Origin: an archaeon
GTDB taxonomy: Archaea; Nanobdellota; Nanobdellia; Woesearchaeales; GW2011-AR9
Reading direction: 5' to 3'
Assembly: GCA_023266155.1 (NCBI GenBank)
Contig: JAHFRS010000005.1
Location: 1-22,394 of the forward strand
DNA: 22,394 nucleotides
In this document: piece after piece, positions 7,421-15,932 of the stretch
Numbering within the stretch: the first letter of the stretch is position 1
Layout: each line of letters begins with the position of its first letter
Notes under the pieces: generated by a model
Database searches by the model: none
Told to the model about the DNA's origin: nothing
The model's input: only the letters and a program-made list of their open reading frames with translations
Program-made: the position numbers and the translations under genes

Positions 7421-8466
7421 GCAAAGAACTCGATGATTTAGAACAGCGCGCTAATCTGTTGGCAGAAAATATCGAGCTGCAAGAGAAAGAGCGGCAGTAT
7501 CTTCAAGACATCACCGGCTTGCGAGCTAAAGTCTCAGAATTGGAGAAAGAAGTTTCTCAATATTGTGGACCGAAGAAGGGACGAAGGGAGAAAGAACAGT
7601 TTAAGAGTGATCTTCTCAAATGGGCTGGTGATTCTTTTCGCAGTGATTATACTTTTATTATTAATCAAATTTTTAGTTTGTACAAAGGGAAACCTCTTCA
7701 AGTAGCCATGACCATACTAGAATCTGCAAAACAAAATTCATCATATCTGTCTAAAAAAGCCTCTGTCAGTAATGTGCAGGATTATATGCTCCAATTACTG
7801 AATAGCTTAAACAATAAAATTGTCGCTGACATAGTTAATAGTTATGGCTTGGATGTGGCGGAACATGTTTTCCAGTATGCCATTCAACACCACTATGACC
7901 GAACTGGTATTCAGAGTACAGCGGAAGAACTTTCAAACCAAAAAAGTTCAGAACAGCACCGTAAAAAAAAATCTTTTTTTGGTTTCTTGACTTTCGCTGC
8001 GTTGTTAAGCCTTACTGCCGTTGTTTCTTACCGCGGCTATCATTACGGCGGCCAGAGACTCCAGCGGGAAAAAGAGTTTATAGCTACGATGGTTAAATCT
8101 TTTCCACAGAGCGGTGAGCTGCAGGGTGCAGAGGGACGTTTTAAATACGATTTTTCTTGCCGTATTGGTGGCGATCCTAGTAACAGTTTCTTAGATAAGG
8201 TAATGGATGGGAATGCTGAAATAAAAAAGTTTGACGCGAGCATCATTGATGTCCCCTGGCAACTTTTTTCATCTATCGGGGAAAATTGTTATCGTACTGC
8301 TGGCAGTGCCGTTGTCTTTGAAAAGAGCCGTTCTGATGATGCTGATGATGAAGGCGAGTTTAACGAAAGAGGTACTTTTGACATCTGCTGCGAGAATGAT
8401 CACTGTTCGTTTGTTGTCAAAAGGGCTGCTGAGATGTACTGTCCAAAGTATGCGCGAGTGAAGTGA
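7417..8466 (+). CDS. Leader protein D: leader, helical-repeat piece, membrane anchor, Cys-rich outer domain
   Basis: A 349-residue protein. Leader MSKELDDLEQRANLL and coiled coil occupy 1-48. Residues about 60-165 are helical and contain SLYKGKPLQVAM (87-98) and NSYGLDVAEHVFQYA (141-155), motifs also found in I and J. A basic stretch RKKK (182-185) precedes a single membrane segment (187-205), so the positive-inside rule puts the N-terminal part, including the leader, in the cytoplasm. The final about 140 residues contain six cysteines (248, 291, 324, 325, 330, 342) and an acidic patch (307-316). Even cysteine number and external location fit a disulfide-stabilised domain, though pairing is inferred. 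Start codon overlaps the stop of C (ATGA). Function unknown. Confidence 0.75.
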   Translation: MSKELDDLEQRANLLAENIELQEKERQYLQDITGLRAKVSELEKEVSQYCGPKKGRREKEQFKSDLLKWAGDSFRSDYTFIINQIFSLYKGKPLQVAMTILESAKQNSSYLSKKASVSNVQDYMLQLLNSLNNKIVADIVNSYGLDVAEHVFQYAIQHHYDRTGIQSTAEELSNQKSSEQHRKKKSFFGFLTFAALLSLTAVVSYRGYHYGGQRLQREKEFIATMVKSFPQSGELQGAEGRFKYDFSCRIGGDPSNSFLDKVMDGNAEIKKFDASIIDVPWQLFSSIGENCYRTAGSAVVFEKSRSDDADDEGEFNERGTFDICCENDHCSFVVKRAAEMYCPKYARVK

Positions 8467-8474
8467 GTATCAAA

Positions 8475-9365
8475 ATGACTCAAGAACTTGATGATTTCGA
8501 ACGGAAAGTCCATTTATTGTTAGAGAATATTACCTCGCGAGAACGTGAAAAGAGCTTATCACTGGAGAATCAACAGTTACAGCAGCAAATACAGCAGCTT
8601 GAGAAAAAATTGAATTTGGCAACACCGCCATCGCCGAAGGAAGGAAAATCTGCTAATCCCAAAATATTCGCTAAGTGGGATAGTTATGTAGTTGCGGCTG
8701 GTTTCGTTATGGCACTGGGTTATGGCACTTATAAAAGTGTTCACTCCATTGCGGCTGGTTTTCATTATCACAAAGCAATAGATTTATATTATGATGATTC
8801 CTTTAAAGAAGCCATTGACGAGTTGACGCAAGTAATCGATAACGATCCAGAACATGTTGATGCCTACGTCCTAAGGGGAAGTGCTTTTGAACTTACCAAA
8901 AAATATGATTTGGCCTTCAAAGATCTCAATAAGGCCATCTCTTTTGATCCTCATAATCGCTGCGCTCTGCAATTTCGCGGATTTGCTCACTATTCTCTGG
9001 GAAATATGGATAACGCTATTAGCGATCTTAGTGAAGCACTCGAGCCATCAACATATAGTTCAAATTTTAATTGTAATTTTTCTGGTACAGAAAAAATTCG
9101 TTCATATAAGAAGCGAGGCCAATGTTTCTTTCGTCAAGGGAAATATGAACAAGCCATCAAAGATTATACTTCAGCTATCGATGTAACAAAACGGTATTCC
9201 TCTGATTTTCTCCTTCCTGATCGCTATAAATTTTATAGGCCGGAACTCTACCACCTGCGAGGAGAAGCGTGGGAGAAGAAAGGTGACTTGAAACAGAGCA
9301 GGGATGATGAGAAGCGGGCAAAAGAACTAGGATACCATGAGCCGGAGGGGAGCAGCGGAGAATGA
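8475..9365 (+). CDS. Leader protein E: leader coiled coil, membrane anchor, TPRs
   Basis: A 296-residue protein. A GTG at 8463 is in frame but lies inside the stop region of D; ATG 8475 gives the family start MTQELDDFERKVHLLLEN, so it is preferred. Residues 1-48 are leader and Gln/Leu-rich coiled coil; a Pro/Ser linker (50-60) leads to a weak membrane segment (about 70-95). Residues about 97-290 hold four or five TPR-type helix pairs, for example FKEAIDELTQVIDNDPEHVD and YEQAIKDYTSAID. It is paralogous to G. The last 36 residues and the underlying DNA are nearly identical to G, whereas the middle is well diverged, which points to recent recombination at the 3' end. It overlaps F by ATGA. Confidence 0.8.
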   Translation: MTQELDDFERKVHLLLENITSREREKSLSLENQQLQQQIQQLEKKLNLATPPSPKEGKSANPKIFAKWDSYVVAAGFVMALGYGTYKSVHSIAAGFHYHKAIDLYYDDSFKEAIDELTQVIDNDPEHVDAYVLRGSAFELTKKYDLAFKDLNKAISFDPHNRCALQFRGFAHYSLGNMDNAISDLSEALEPSTYSSNFNCNFSGTEKIRSYKKRGQCFFRQGKYEQAIKDYTSAIDVTKRYSSDFLLPDRYKFYRPELYHLRGEAWEKKGDLKQSRDDEKRAKELGYHEPEGSSGE

Positions 9366-9464
9366 CGACAGAACTTGATGATCTTGAAGAGAAGGTTAAC
9401 TTGTTAACTGAAAATCTAAAACTTCGTGAAGAGCTGGAGAAGCTGCAGCAAGAGTTTGACAAAG
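9258..9464 (+). repeat. 207-bp direct repeat, copy 1 (E/F junction)
   Basis: Covers the last 36 codons of E and the first 34 codons of F. It aligns without gaps to 10852-11058 (offset 1594) with about 11 mismatches. Flanking sequence diverges sharply on both sides although the genes are paralogous or share leaders, so the similarity is more recent than the gene duplications. Confidence 0.85.
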
Positions 9465-10066
9465 AGAGTTCTGGACCTTTGGCACTTTTTGAAAAACATA
9501 AAAGATTTCTGGATGATTTATATCAAATTTGCAAAAAAGATAATGGTCGTGGCCGCCTTCTTGACCTTAGCAATCCTTCGGCAACTCTCGAAAAATATTT
9601 CGCTAAATTACATTCCGCTAATCAAGCAATCTTAACACCACAGAAGAAAGAATATCTGAATGATTTTCTTCGAGAGGTACAGGTGCTTCATAATTATTAC
9701 ATTGGTGAAGATCAGAAATATCACGCTTATTACCTACTTGAACTTGAACCCTGTTATGGTCGGATTGTTGGATTATCATCTGGTTGTTTTTTGGGGATGG
9801 TCGGAAGTGCAGTAATTAATGATGTTTATCACATTGAGATCAACATATTTGTGGGCATTGCTCTGGGTGTAGGTTGGGGGGTAGTGGTGGGAGCATGTTG
9901 GGATTATGGAGTTACTCTGTTGTCTGATACTTACAAGAAAAAAAAAAGGGAATATCAAGACTTCAAAAAACTTCAAAATGACCAAGAACACTTAAGGCAA
10001 ATGGCTTTAATCGATCGTTATACTCACGGTTTAACGGAGATAGATCTGGCTTCGCAAAAAAGTTAA
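9362..10066 (+). CDS. Leader protein F: paralogue of A with glycine-rich membrane hairpin
   Basis: A 234-residue protein. Leader MTTELDDLEEKVNLLTEN continues into LREELEKLQQEFDK, as in A and H. Residues 42-125 match A in order (FEKHK, DLYQI, LEKYFAKLH, HNYY). Residues 133-186 are hydrophobic and Gly/Val/Ala-rich with small-xxx-small spacing (for example GIALGVGWGVVVGA), again compatible with a two-helix membrane hairpin. A charged helical tail ends with GLTEIDLASQKS, matching DLTEIHLSSQKS of A. The short loop between the two hydrophobic stretches contains His, Glu and Asp and probably faces the other side of the membrane. Function unknown. Having two diverged copies in one operon suggests distinct subunits rather than a fresh duplication. 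Confidence 0.78.
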   Translation: MTTELDDLEEKVNLLTENLKLREELEKLQQEFDKESSGPLALFEKHKRFLDDLYQICKKDNGRGRLLDLSNPSATLEKYFAKLHSANQAILTPQKKEYLNDFLREVQVLHNYYIGEDQKYHAYYLLELEPCYGRIVGLSSGCFLGMVGSAVINDVYHIEINIFVGIALGVGWGVVVGACWDYGVTLLSDTYKKKKREYQDFKKLQNDQEHLRQMALIDRYTHGLTEIDLASQKS

Positions 10067-10071
10067 GAAAA

Positions 10072-10959
10072 ATGACCAAAGAAAAACTTGATGAATTGGA
10101 AAGGAAAGTTAACTTGTTATCAGAGAATATTTCCTTACGAGAACGAGAACTTAAATTATCAGAAGAAAATAAACAATTGAAAGGCAAAATTCACCAATTA
10201 GAGAAACTCGTTTCACCTGCTTCTGAACCATCATCGGAGAAAGCTCCAGAAGGCTTGGTGAAAGGCTTAACTGCTCTTGTGGCTGCGGGTATTTTGGCTC
10301 TAATGGGCTATGGGATTTATAACAGTTACATTTCGGATGGTTCACACTACAATAAGGCCAGAAAATTAGGTCAGAAAGAACAAGTATTAGACTACCCGAG
10401 AAATCATCTGGAAGTATATGATGATGAATTCCCTAACAAATTCGAACAGGCTATGGCTGAATTAGATGAAGTCATTCGCCTTAATCCTAAAGATGCGGAT
10501 GCCTACGAACGGCGAGGAGATTTTTTCTCTACATTTAAAGAATATAAAAGTGCGATTCGTGATTATGACGTAGCTATCGCTATCAATCCGAAGGAGGAAT
10601 TGTATTGGGTAAGCCGGGGCCTTGCGCACTGTAAACTAGGTAATAACGATGCAGGAATTGATGATTTTAATAAAGCGGTAACTTTATCAGCTGACCGGAA
10701 GGTACTATCGGTTGGCCGGAAAGCCTTGCTGCACCAAAGAAATGGTGAATTTTTTTCCTGCCTTCAGAGTTATAGTGAAGCGATTGAAGAGTATACGGCA
10801 GCTCTGGAACTGTGCCCTAATGATTTTTCTCCCGCCTATCTCTATCATCTACGAGGAGAAGCGTGGGAGAAGAAAGGTGACTTGAAACAGAGCCGGGATG
10901 ATGAGAAGCGGGCAAAAGAATTAGGATACCATGAGCCGGAGGGGAGCAGCGGAGAATGA
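10072..10959 (+). CDS. Leader protein G: leader coiled coil, membrane anchor, TPRs
   Basis: A 295-residue paralogue of E. Residues 1-46 are leader (MTKEKLDELERKVNLLSEN; one extra residue relative to the others) and coiled coil. A linker (48-60) precedes a good membrane segment (63-86, ending LALMGYGIYNSY). Residues about 90-290 carry about four TPR-like helix pairs, such as FEQAMAELDEVIRLNPKDAD and YKSAIRDYDVAIAINPKEE, plus one near the end. The last residues, from HLRGEAWEKKGDLK to GSSGE, match E exactly. It starts 5 bp after F and overlaps H by ATGA. TPRs are protein-interaction scaffolds, so a role in complex assembly is likely; the partner is unknown. Confidence 0.8.
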   Translation: MTKEKLDELERKVNLLSENISLRERELKLSEENKQLKGKIHQLEKLVSPASEPSSEKAPEGLVKGLTALVAAGILALMGYGIYNSYISDGSHYNKARKLGQKEQVLDYPRNHLEVYDDEFPNKFEQAMAELDEVIRLNPKDADAYERRGDFFSTFKEYKSAIRDYDVAIAINPKEELYWVSRGLAHCKLGNNDAGIDDFNKAVTLSADRKVLSVGRKALLHQRNGEFFSCLQSYSEAIEEYTAALELCPNDFSPAYLYHLRGEAWEKKGDLKQSRDDEKRAKELGYHEPEGSSGE

Positions 10960-11058
10960 CGACAGAACTAGACAGTCTTGAAGAGAAGGTTAACTTGTTA
11001 ACTGAAAATCTAAAACTTCGTGAAGAGCTTGAAAAGCTTCAGCAGAAGTTTGACAAAG
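10852..11058 (+). repeat. 207-bp direct repeat, copy 2 (G/H junction)
   Basis: Covers the end of G and the leader of H, and matches 9258-9464 at about 95 percent by eye. Most mismatches cluster in the leader part: four near the Asp-Ser codons and five in the LEKLQQ codons. The LEKLQQ block instead matches the corresponding stretch of A (about 4981-5042). Confidence 0.85.
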
Positions 11059-12287
11059 TTCCAGCGCAATATCGAAGTACTGCTGTTTCTGATTCTTCAG
11101 CACTTTTTGAAAAACCAAAATTACCTCGGAGAAAACATCTGCTGTATGCCGGTATGGGGTTACTATTGAGTGCTTCAGCTCTCTTTATATACTTTCAATT
11201 CAGACCAGCGGATATACTCGACAATCAACGTGGTGTTTCTACACCTAGCCGGGCCGGTAAAGTTATTGCCAAAGCGGCGGAACCATCCGAGCCTAATTCC
11301 ATCTCTTCCGCACGGGGGTATGAATTTAATGACCCCATTGATCTGGAAATAAGAGATGATAAAGCTGGCGAACCAGTGGTCTATGTTTACGATAAAGCAA
11401 CGGGAAGCCTGCACCGCTTTTCTAATTCTGAACCATTTCATTCCATAGGGAAATATGGCTCTCAACCAAATCCTACAACTAAACAATCTTCGCCCTTCAC
11501 GAAAGCATTTTCTCTCAATGAAGAAGGGAAAAAAGTTACCGTTGATAATTTTGATGGTACTGTTACCAGTTATCAACTCCCAGATTTACATTTTTTACAG
11601 CGAGAATACGGAACTATTCTCAATGATGATCAGGTTCGAGATATTTGTGATAGGATAGAACCAATGAAAAAGAGCTTGAATGAATTTATTACCAGGAATC
11701 TTGAGAAGATAGTGTCTAATTACGAGCACTCTCAATCTAACCTGGAAAAAAATTTTTCAGCAGAGTTAATTGAAAAATGTCGAGATAAATATGCCGCCAA
11801 CTTATACGCTCAAGATTATTCTGTCAATCGCTATTTCTACAGCAATTCCCCAGACCATCTTCCCAGTGATATTTTCGGACAAAATTTTTCTGCTGGTTCA
11901 TTTAGATGGGCAGTTCGTGAATATATTGAACGGCAACTTGCGGTGCAACCACCTACTTATTATACTCTGTTAAATGATGCTCCCTCACGATTTCCTGTTA
12001 AATTTACTCGTGTCCTGGCTTTCAAAACTGTTTCTGCCGATGTTCATAGATGCGGCTTTTTACCTGTCATCGGCTTTAATGATACCGAAGAAGTAGCGAT
12101 GTTCGGCTATATCTGTAATAATGGTGATCTGGAACTACAGCAAAAAATTCCGTATCACAGTTTGGCAATAACAAAATCTACTGCCGCGAATCTTATTGAT
12201 GTGTTTGCTTATAGGAATGATTTGTACTTATTAGAGCAAGGTTCAAAGAAAATTAAAAGAATCTGGGTGCTCCCTGATAAAAAATAA
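10956..12287 (+). CDS. Leader protein H: leader, single membrane anchor, large unassigned outer domain
   Basis: A 443-residue protein. Leader MTTELDSLEEKVNLLTEN and LREELEKLQQKFDKVPAQY occupy 1-39. A basic stretch (PRRK, 57-60) precedes one membrane segment (61-82), giving a predicted cytoplasmic leader and an outer domain of about 360 residues. That domain begins with a low-complexity Ser/Pro/Ala linker, contains a beta-rich part (VVYVYDKATGSLHRF near 130) and ends with a segment rich in beta strands (RVLAFKTVSADVHRCGFLPVIGF, read in part). I recognise no family. The leader is a mosaic: its 5' DNA matches F and its 3' DNA matches A. It ends 1 bp before the start of I. Confidence 0.72.
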   Translation: MTTELDSLEEKVNLLTENLKLREELEKLQQKFDKVPAQYRSTAVSDSSALFEKPKLPRRKHLLYAGMGLLLSASALFIYFQFRPADILDNQRGVSTPSRAGKVIAKAAEPSEPNSISSARGYEFNDPIDLEIRDDKAGEPVVYVYDKATGSLHRFSNSEPFHSIGKYGSQPNPTTKQSSPFTKAFSLNEEGKKVTVDNFDGTVTSYQLPDLHFLQREYGTILNDDQVRDICDRIEPMKKSLNEFITRNLEKIVSNYEHSQSNLEKNFSAELIEKCRDKYAANLYAQDYSVNRYFYSNSPDHLPSDIFGQNFSAGSFRWAVREYIERQLAVQPPTYYTLLNDAPSRFPVKFTRVLAFKTVSADVHRCGFLPVIGFNDTEEVAMFGYICNNGDLELQQKIPYHSLAITKSTAANLIDVFAYRNDLYLLEQGSKKIKRIWVLPDKK

Positions 12288-12288
12288 C

Positions 12289-13950
12289 ATGACCAAAGAA
12301 CTCGATGAATTGGAAAAGAAGGTTGATGCCCTATTACACGATGTAGAAACGAAACTAAGATTCACGGAGAATTCAGCAGCGCTAATGACGTTAGGAGAAG
12401 TTGCTTCGACATCGAGAGATACGCCGGTGATTGAATATGCCAGCACAGCACTTTCACACTATGAAGGCGAATCTTTCAAGGTCGTAGATGAATTTATTAA
12501 AGAGATTGTGAAAGAAGATGTAAAGAGAAGTGATAAATGGCTCCCTTTCTATATCGGTCAACTTCAAAGAAAAGAAGCGATTGAATATGCCCGAAAAAAT
12601 GGTCCAGAAAAGTTAAGATCAGCCATTGGGCTCCTTCAATTCTGCCCTGATAGTGTCGTTTTCAAGACACTTTCACAGTATTCAGGAAAATCTTTGGATG
12701 CTATTCTTGGCAAATTTAATAATCATACTTTACCTTCGGACCAGGCATACCATGTCTTTCAGGCTCTCGATAACCACTCCATTCAGAATACCATTTTCTG
12801 TGGATACAGCTCTACTCCAGAACATGAAGAAGCTAAGATCCTCCTCGACTTTATCTTTATCTACGCCGGCAGGAAAGATTTGCCAGAGATTGCGGAATCT
12901 GTACGTGACCTATTCTATAATTACGACGGAAAGTCATATGAAGCTTTGGTACGTTACATTAATGAATTAACCAGCGAAAAAGTAAATTCTGATGTTCTCT
13001 CCTTAGGAACATTCGAGGCATTAAATGACAAATTGGTAGCTCATGTTGCTGATAATTATGGGGAAGAAGCCTTTAACTCAATACTCCAAACCGCAAGAAA
13101 GAGGGCAGATTTGGATCTGGTTAAAACGGTGGCAAGCTGCATAAAGAAGGACTTTTGGCCAGCCACAGGGAAAACGGTTGCTGGCTATACCGAATTAATA
13201 ATGGATTTAATCCACAGAGGAATAGCTGAAGAGGAAGCTGGCGATTATCTCGATAAAATAAAGTCTCTCGATCCATCCATCACTTGGACTTTATCATGGT
13301 ATGAAGGGATTGATTGTCTCAGTGAACACCAGAACTTTTCATCTGGAATTGACTTGTTTACCAAAGAGATTGTCGCAAATCCACAACACACTGAAGCCTA
13401 TTTTAATCGGGGATTATGTAAATATTTTATCCTAAAACGTAGAGCAAATCTTCCTCTGAAAGATAAAGTGAGATACGACTACGATGGTGGTAAAGATTGG
13501 GACGGTGATTATAAAGATGTCATTGATGATCTCTCTAAAGCCATTGAATTAGAACCAAATAATGTGGAGGCTTATTATCAGAGGGGGCGTGCCCGTTTTG
13601 AGCAGGATCTCACAGAAAGGCGTTTATTTGGAGATGCTCTCCAAGACTTTCAGAAAGCCATTGAACTGAATCCGCAGCTTGCTGATGCTCACTTGTACGA
13701 AGGAAGAGCCTTCTTTGAATTGGCTCAAGACGATGATGATAGGAATAATGGTGATGGTACTGATTATGGCTTTGTTTATAACCATTTTTGTGGCATGGCC
13801 TTGAGTGCTTTGACAAGAGCAATTGAGATTCAACCTAACCTCGGCGAAGCTTATTATTATCGTCATTTCGTATGGGAAGGGTTGGGGGAGAAAGATAAAG
13901 CACAAGCCGATGGTGCTAAAGCAAAAGAGTTAGGATACAAAAATGACTAA
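12289..13950 (+). CDS. Leader protein I: leader, helical repeats with YxGxxL motif, TPRs, Asp-rich loops
   Basis: A 553-residue protein with no membrane segment. Leader MTKELDELEKKVDALL is followed by helical repeats (about 45-330) marked by HYEGESFKVV (58-66), QYSGKSLDAIL (130-140) and NYDGKSYEALV (211-221), a KNGPEKL segment (103-109) and DNYGEEAFNSIL (255-266). The same motifs recur in J and partly in D. Residues 335-553 contain about five TPRs interrupted by unusually acidic insertions at 396-409 and 481-493 (runs of Asp, Gly and Asn), which look like metal-binding loops. It overlaps J by 8 bp. Probably a large cytoplasmic scaffold; function inferred only from repeats. Confidence 0.76.
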   Translation: MTKELDELEKKVDALLHDVETKLRFTENSAALMTLGEVASTSRDTPVIEYASTALSHYEGESFKVVDEFIKEIVKEDVKRSDKWLPFYIGQLQRKEAIEYARKNGPEKLRSAIGLLQFCPDSVVFKTLSQYSGKSLDAILGKFNNHTLPSDQAYHVFQALDNHSIQNTIFCGYSSTPEHEEAKILLDFIFIYAGRKDLPEIAESVRDLFYNYDGKSYEALVRYINELTSEKVNSDVLSLGTFEALNDKLVAHVADNYGEEAFNSILQTARKRADLDLVKTVASCIKKDFWPATGKTVAGYTELIMDLIHRGIAEEEAGDYLDKIKSLDPSITWTLSWYEGIDCLSEHQNFSSGIDLFTKEIVANPQHTEAYFNRGLCKYFILKRRANLPLKDKVRYDYDGGKDWDGDYKDVIDDLSKAIELEPNNVEAYYQRGRARFEQDLTERRLFGDALQDFQKAIELNPQLADAHLYEGRAFFELAQDDDDRNNGDGTDYGFVYNHFCGMALSALTRAIEIQPNLGEAYYYRHFVWEGLGEKDKAQADGAKAKELGYKND

Positions 13951-15916
13951 AGCACGTGAAGAACTGGAACGGAAAGTTGATCTGCTGCTCCAGCAAATGG
14001 AACAAGCAGCAAAATATAATTCTCCGGCCATGGATATTCTACAGCAGATAGCGATAGAGAATAAGGGAACTTTAATGCCGCAGATCGCTAATATTTGTTC
14101 ACGATATGCTGGGCCTAATCTCGAAATTGTTTTAAGCTCTTTACGAAACACCAATGGAAATAATTTTGAAAGTCTTCTTGTTGCTCTCCAGAGCGATGCC
14201 GCCGTTGACTTTGCTGCCAAAAATGGAGCAGAAAAATTAGAACCTGTTTTAGATTTAATATATAAAATGATTAGTAATAGTAATTATACTGCTCTTTTTG
14301 AACTGGTTAACCGCTATGAAGGAGAGAATTTAACCTCAGTACTGGCCACACTCAAAAAAACGAGTGGGGGATTTTTGATAAAGTCGCCTGGTTCTCTGGA
14401 AGGAGTTATGGCCGTACTTAATCAGGAATTGGTCGCTAACACCATAAAATCGTCTCCACAGAAAGCCCAGTTACTCTTAGAATTGGCATCTACTAGCCAG
14501 AATCCAGCACTGGTCAGAGCGATGGCCGAACTTCTGGGAAGATATTCTGGAGAAGTATTGGAGATCATCACCACAACCTCTCGCTCGTATGATATTAAAA
14601 GATTGGAACTATTAACCGATACTTTTACTGATGAATACATAGCCCAGGTTGCCAATAATTATGGGGAAAAAGCACTGCGCAGCTTAATTGACACTGCCGC
14701 AAAAGGTAAAAGTGCCGTGAGAACTCTCGCCTTTGGCATTCAGCAAACTTTTGCTCCACAGCAGGGAAATCGTGATTTTTTCTATAAAAGCGGTGAAACT
14801 TGGCTCGAACAGGGTTGCCTAGATGAAGCGATCAGCAATTTTAGCGTGGTAATCAAATTCTTTTCTAGTGATTCTGAAGTGTGTGGTGATCGAGGTAGAG
14901 CTTATTTACGGAAAAATTTCTACGATGAAGCACTCGCCGATTTTGCTGCAGTAATCAAATTAGATCCAAGAAATGATGCTGCTTTCCACAATAGGGGGCT
15001 AGCACATGCTGCTAAAAATGAACATGATAAAGCCATTCTTGATTTTAGTGAGGCCATCAAACTAGATTCTGATTATCTGGGATCTTATCATCAGCGTGGC
15101 AAGAGCTATTTTGAGTTGAAGGAATATACAAAGGCAGCCCAAGATTTCAGTGAAGTAATTCGGAGGGATCAAAAACATGCTTCTGCGTATATGGAACGTG
15201 GTAAATCCTATTTAGCATGGCAGGGGTATGGTGGATGGGGTGCGGGAAGTGGGCGGAATGAGCAGGCGATTCTCGATTTTAGCCGAGTAGTTCAGTTGGA
15301 GCGCCATAATTATAGTGCCTATTACCATCGTGGTTTAGCCCAATATCATCTGAAGCGGTTTGATTCGGCAATCAAGGATTTCAGCGAAGCTATTCGTATA
15401 AATCCGCAGAATTCTGAGGCCTATCATCTCCGCGGTCAAGCACGGTATTATAAACGAAAATATGATAAAGCAATACGCGATTACAATAAGGTTATAGAAT
15501 TAGAACCCCAAAATGCTTCTGCCTATTATAATCGTGGTTTAGCATGGCTTGAGAAAAGCGTTTTTCGGAGAGGCGGTTATGGTGCAAGTGAACATGATGT
15601 TCAGGATGCTCAGGATGATTTTAGTACCGCCATTGGTCTCAATCCGAAGTTTACCGATGCCTATTTTCAGCGTGGGAGCTTGTTTTATCGCCTCGACAAA
15701 CATACTGAAGCCATTGCTGATTATACCGAGGTGATTAAATTGGATGGCCGGCATGACACCGCGTATTATAATCGAGGACTCGCAAAGTTTTATAGAAAGC
15801 AATATGGTGATGCCCGTGAAGCTAAAAAAGATTTTCAGCGAGCACTGGCACTCAATTCTCGGCATACCAAGGTAGAAGAATTTTTGAAGAAGATTGAAAC
15901 AATAATGGCTTCCTGA
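13943..15916 (+). CDS. Leader protein J: leader, helical repeats with YxGxxL motif, about ten TPRs
   Basis: The largest leader protein (657 residues), soluble. Leader MTKAREELERKVDLLLQQ uses Ala-Arg-Glu in place of Glu-Leu-Asp, as in K. Residues about 30-270 are helical repeats related to I: RYAGPNLEIVL (54-64), RYEGENLTSVL (124-134), RYSGEVLEII (200-209), AKNGAEKLEPVLDLI (92-106) and NNYGEKALRSLI (238-249). From about 278 to 650 there are about ten TPRs, most with the core A-Y-x-x-R-G (for example SAYYHRGLAQYHLKRF). Two TPRs carry Gly/Trp- or Gly/Arg-rich insertions (WQGYGGWGAGSGR; VFRRGGYGASEH). Canonical TPR spacing makes this part very confident. A multivalent scaffold is the likely role. 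Confidence 0.8.
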   Translation: MTKAREELERKVDLLLQQMEQAAKYNSPAMDILQQIAIENKGTLMPQIANICSRYAGPNLEIVLSSLRNTNGNNFESLLVALQSDAAVDFAAKNGAEKLEPVLDLIYKMISNSNYTALFELVNRYEGENLTSVLATLKKTSGGFLIKSPGSLEGVMAVLNQELVANTIKSSPQKAQLLLELASTSQNPALVRAMAELLGRYSGEVLEIITTTSRSYDIKRLELLTDTFTDEYIAQVANNYGEKALRSLIDTAAKGKSAVRTLAFGIQQTFAPQQGNRDFFYKSGETWLEQGCLDEAISNFSVVIKFFSSDSEVCGDRGRAYLRKNFYDEALADFAAVIKLDPRNDAAFHNRGLAHAAKNEHDKAILDFSEAIKLDSDYLGSYHQRGKSYFELKEYTKAAQDFSEVIRRDQKHASAYMERGKSYLAWQGYGGWGAGSGRNEQAILDFSRVVQLERHNYSAYYHRGLAQYHLKRFDSAIKDFSEAIRINPQNSEAYHLRGQARYYKRKYDKAIRDYNKVIELEPQNASAYYNRGLAWLEKSVFRRGGYGASEHDVQDAQDDFSTAIGLNPKFTDAYFQRGSLFYRLDKHTEAIADYTEVIKLDGRHDTAYYNRGLAKFYRKQYGDAREAKKDFQRALALNSRHTKVEEFLKKIETIMAS

Positions 15917-15932
15917 TTATTGACCATTGACC

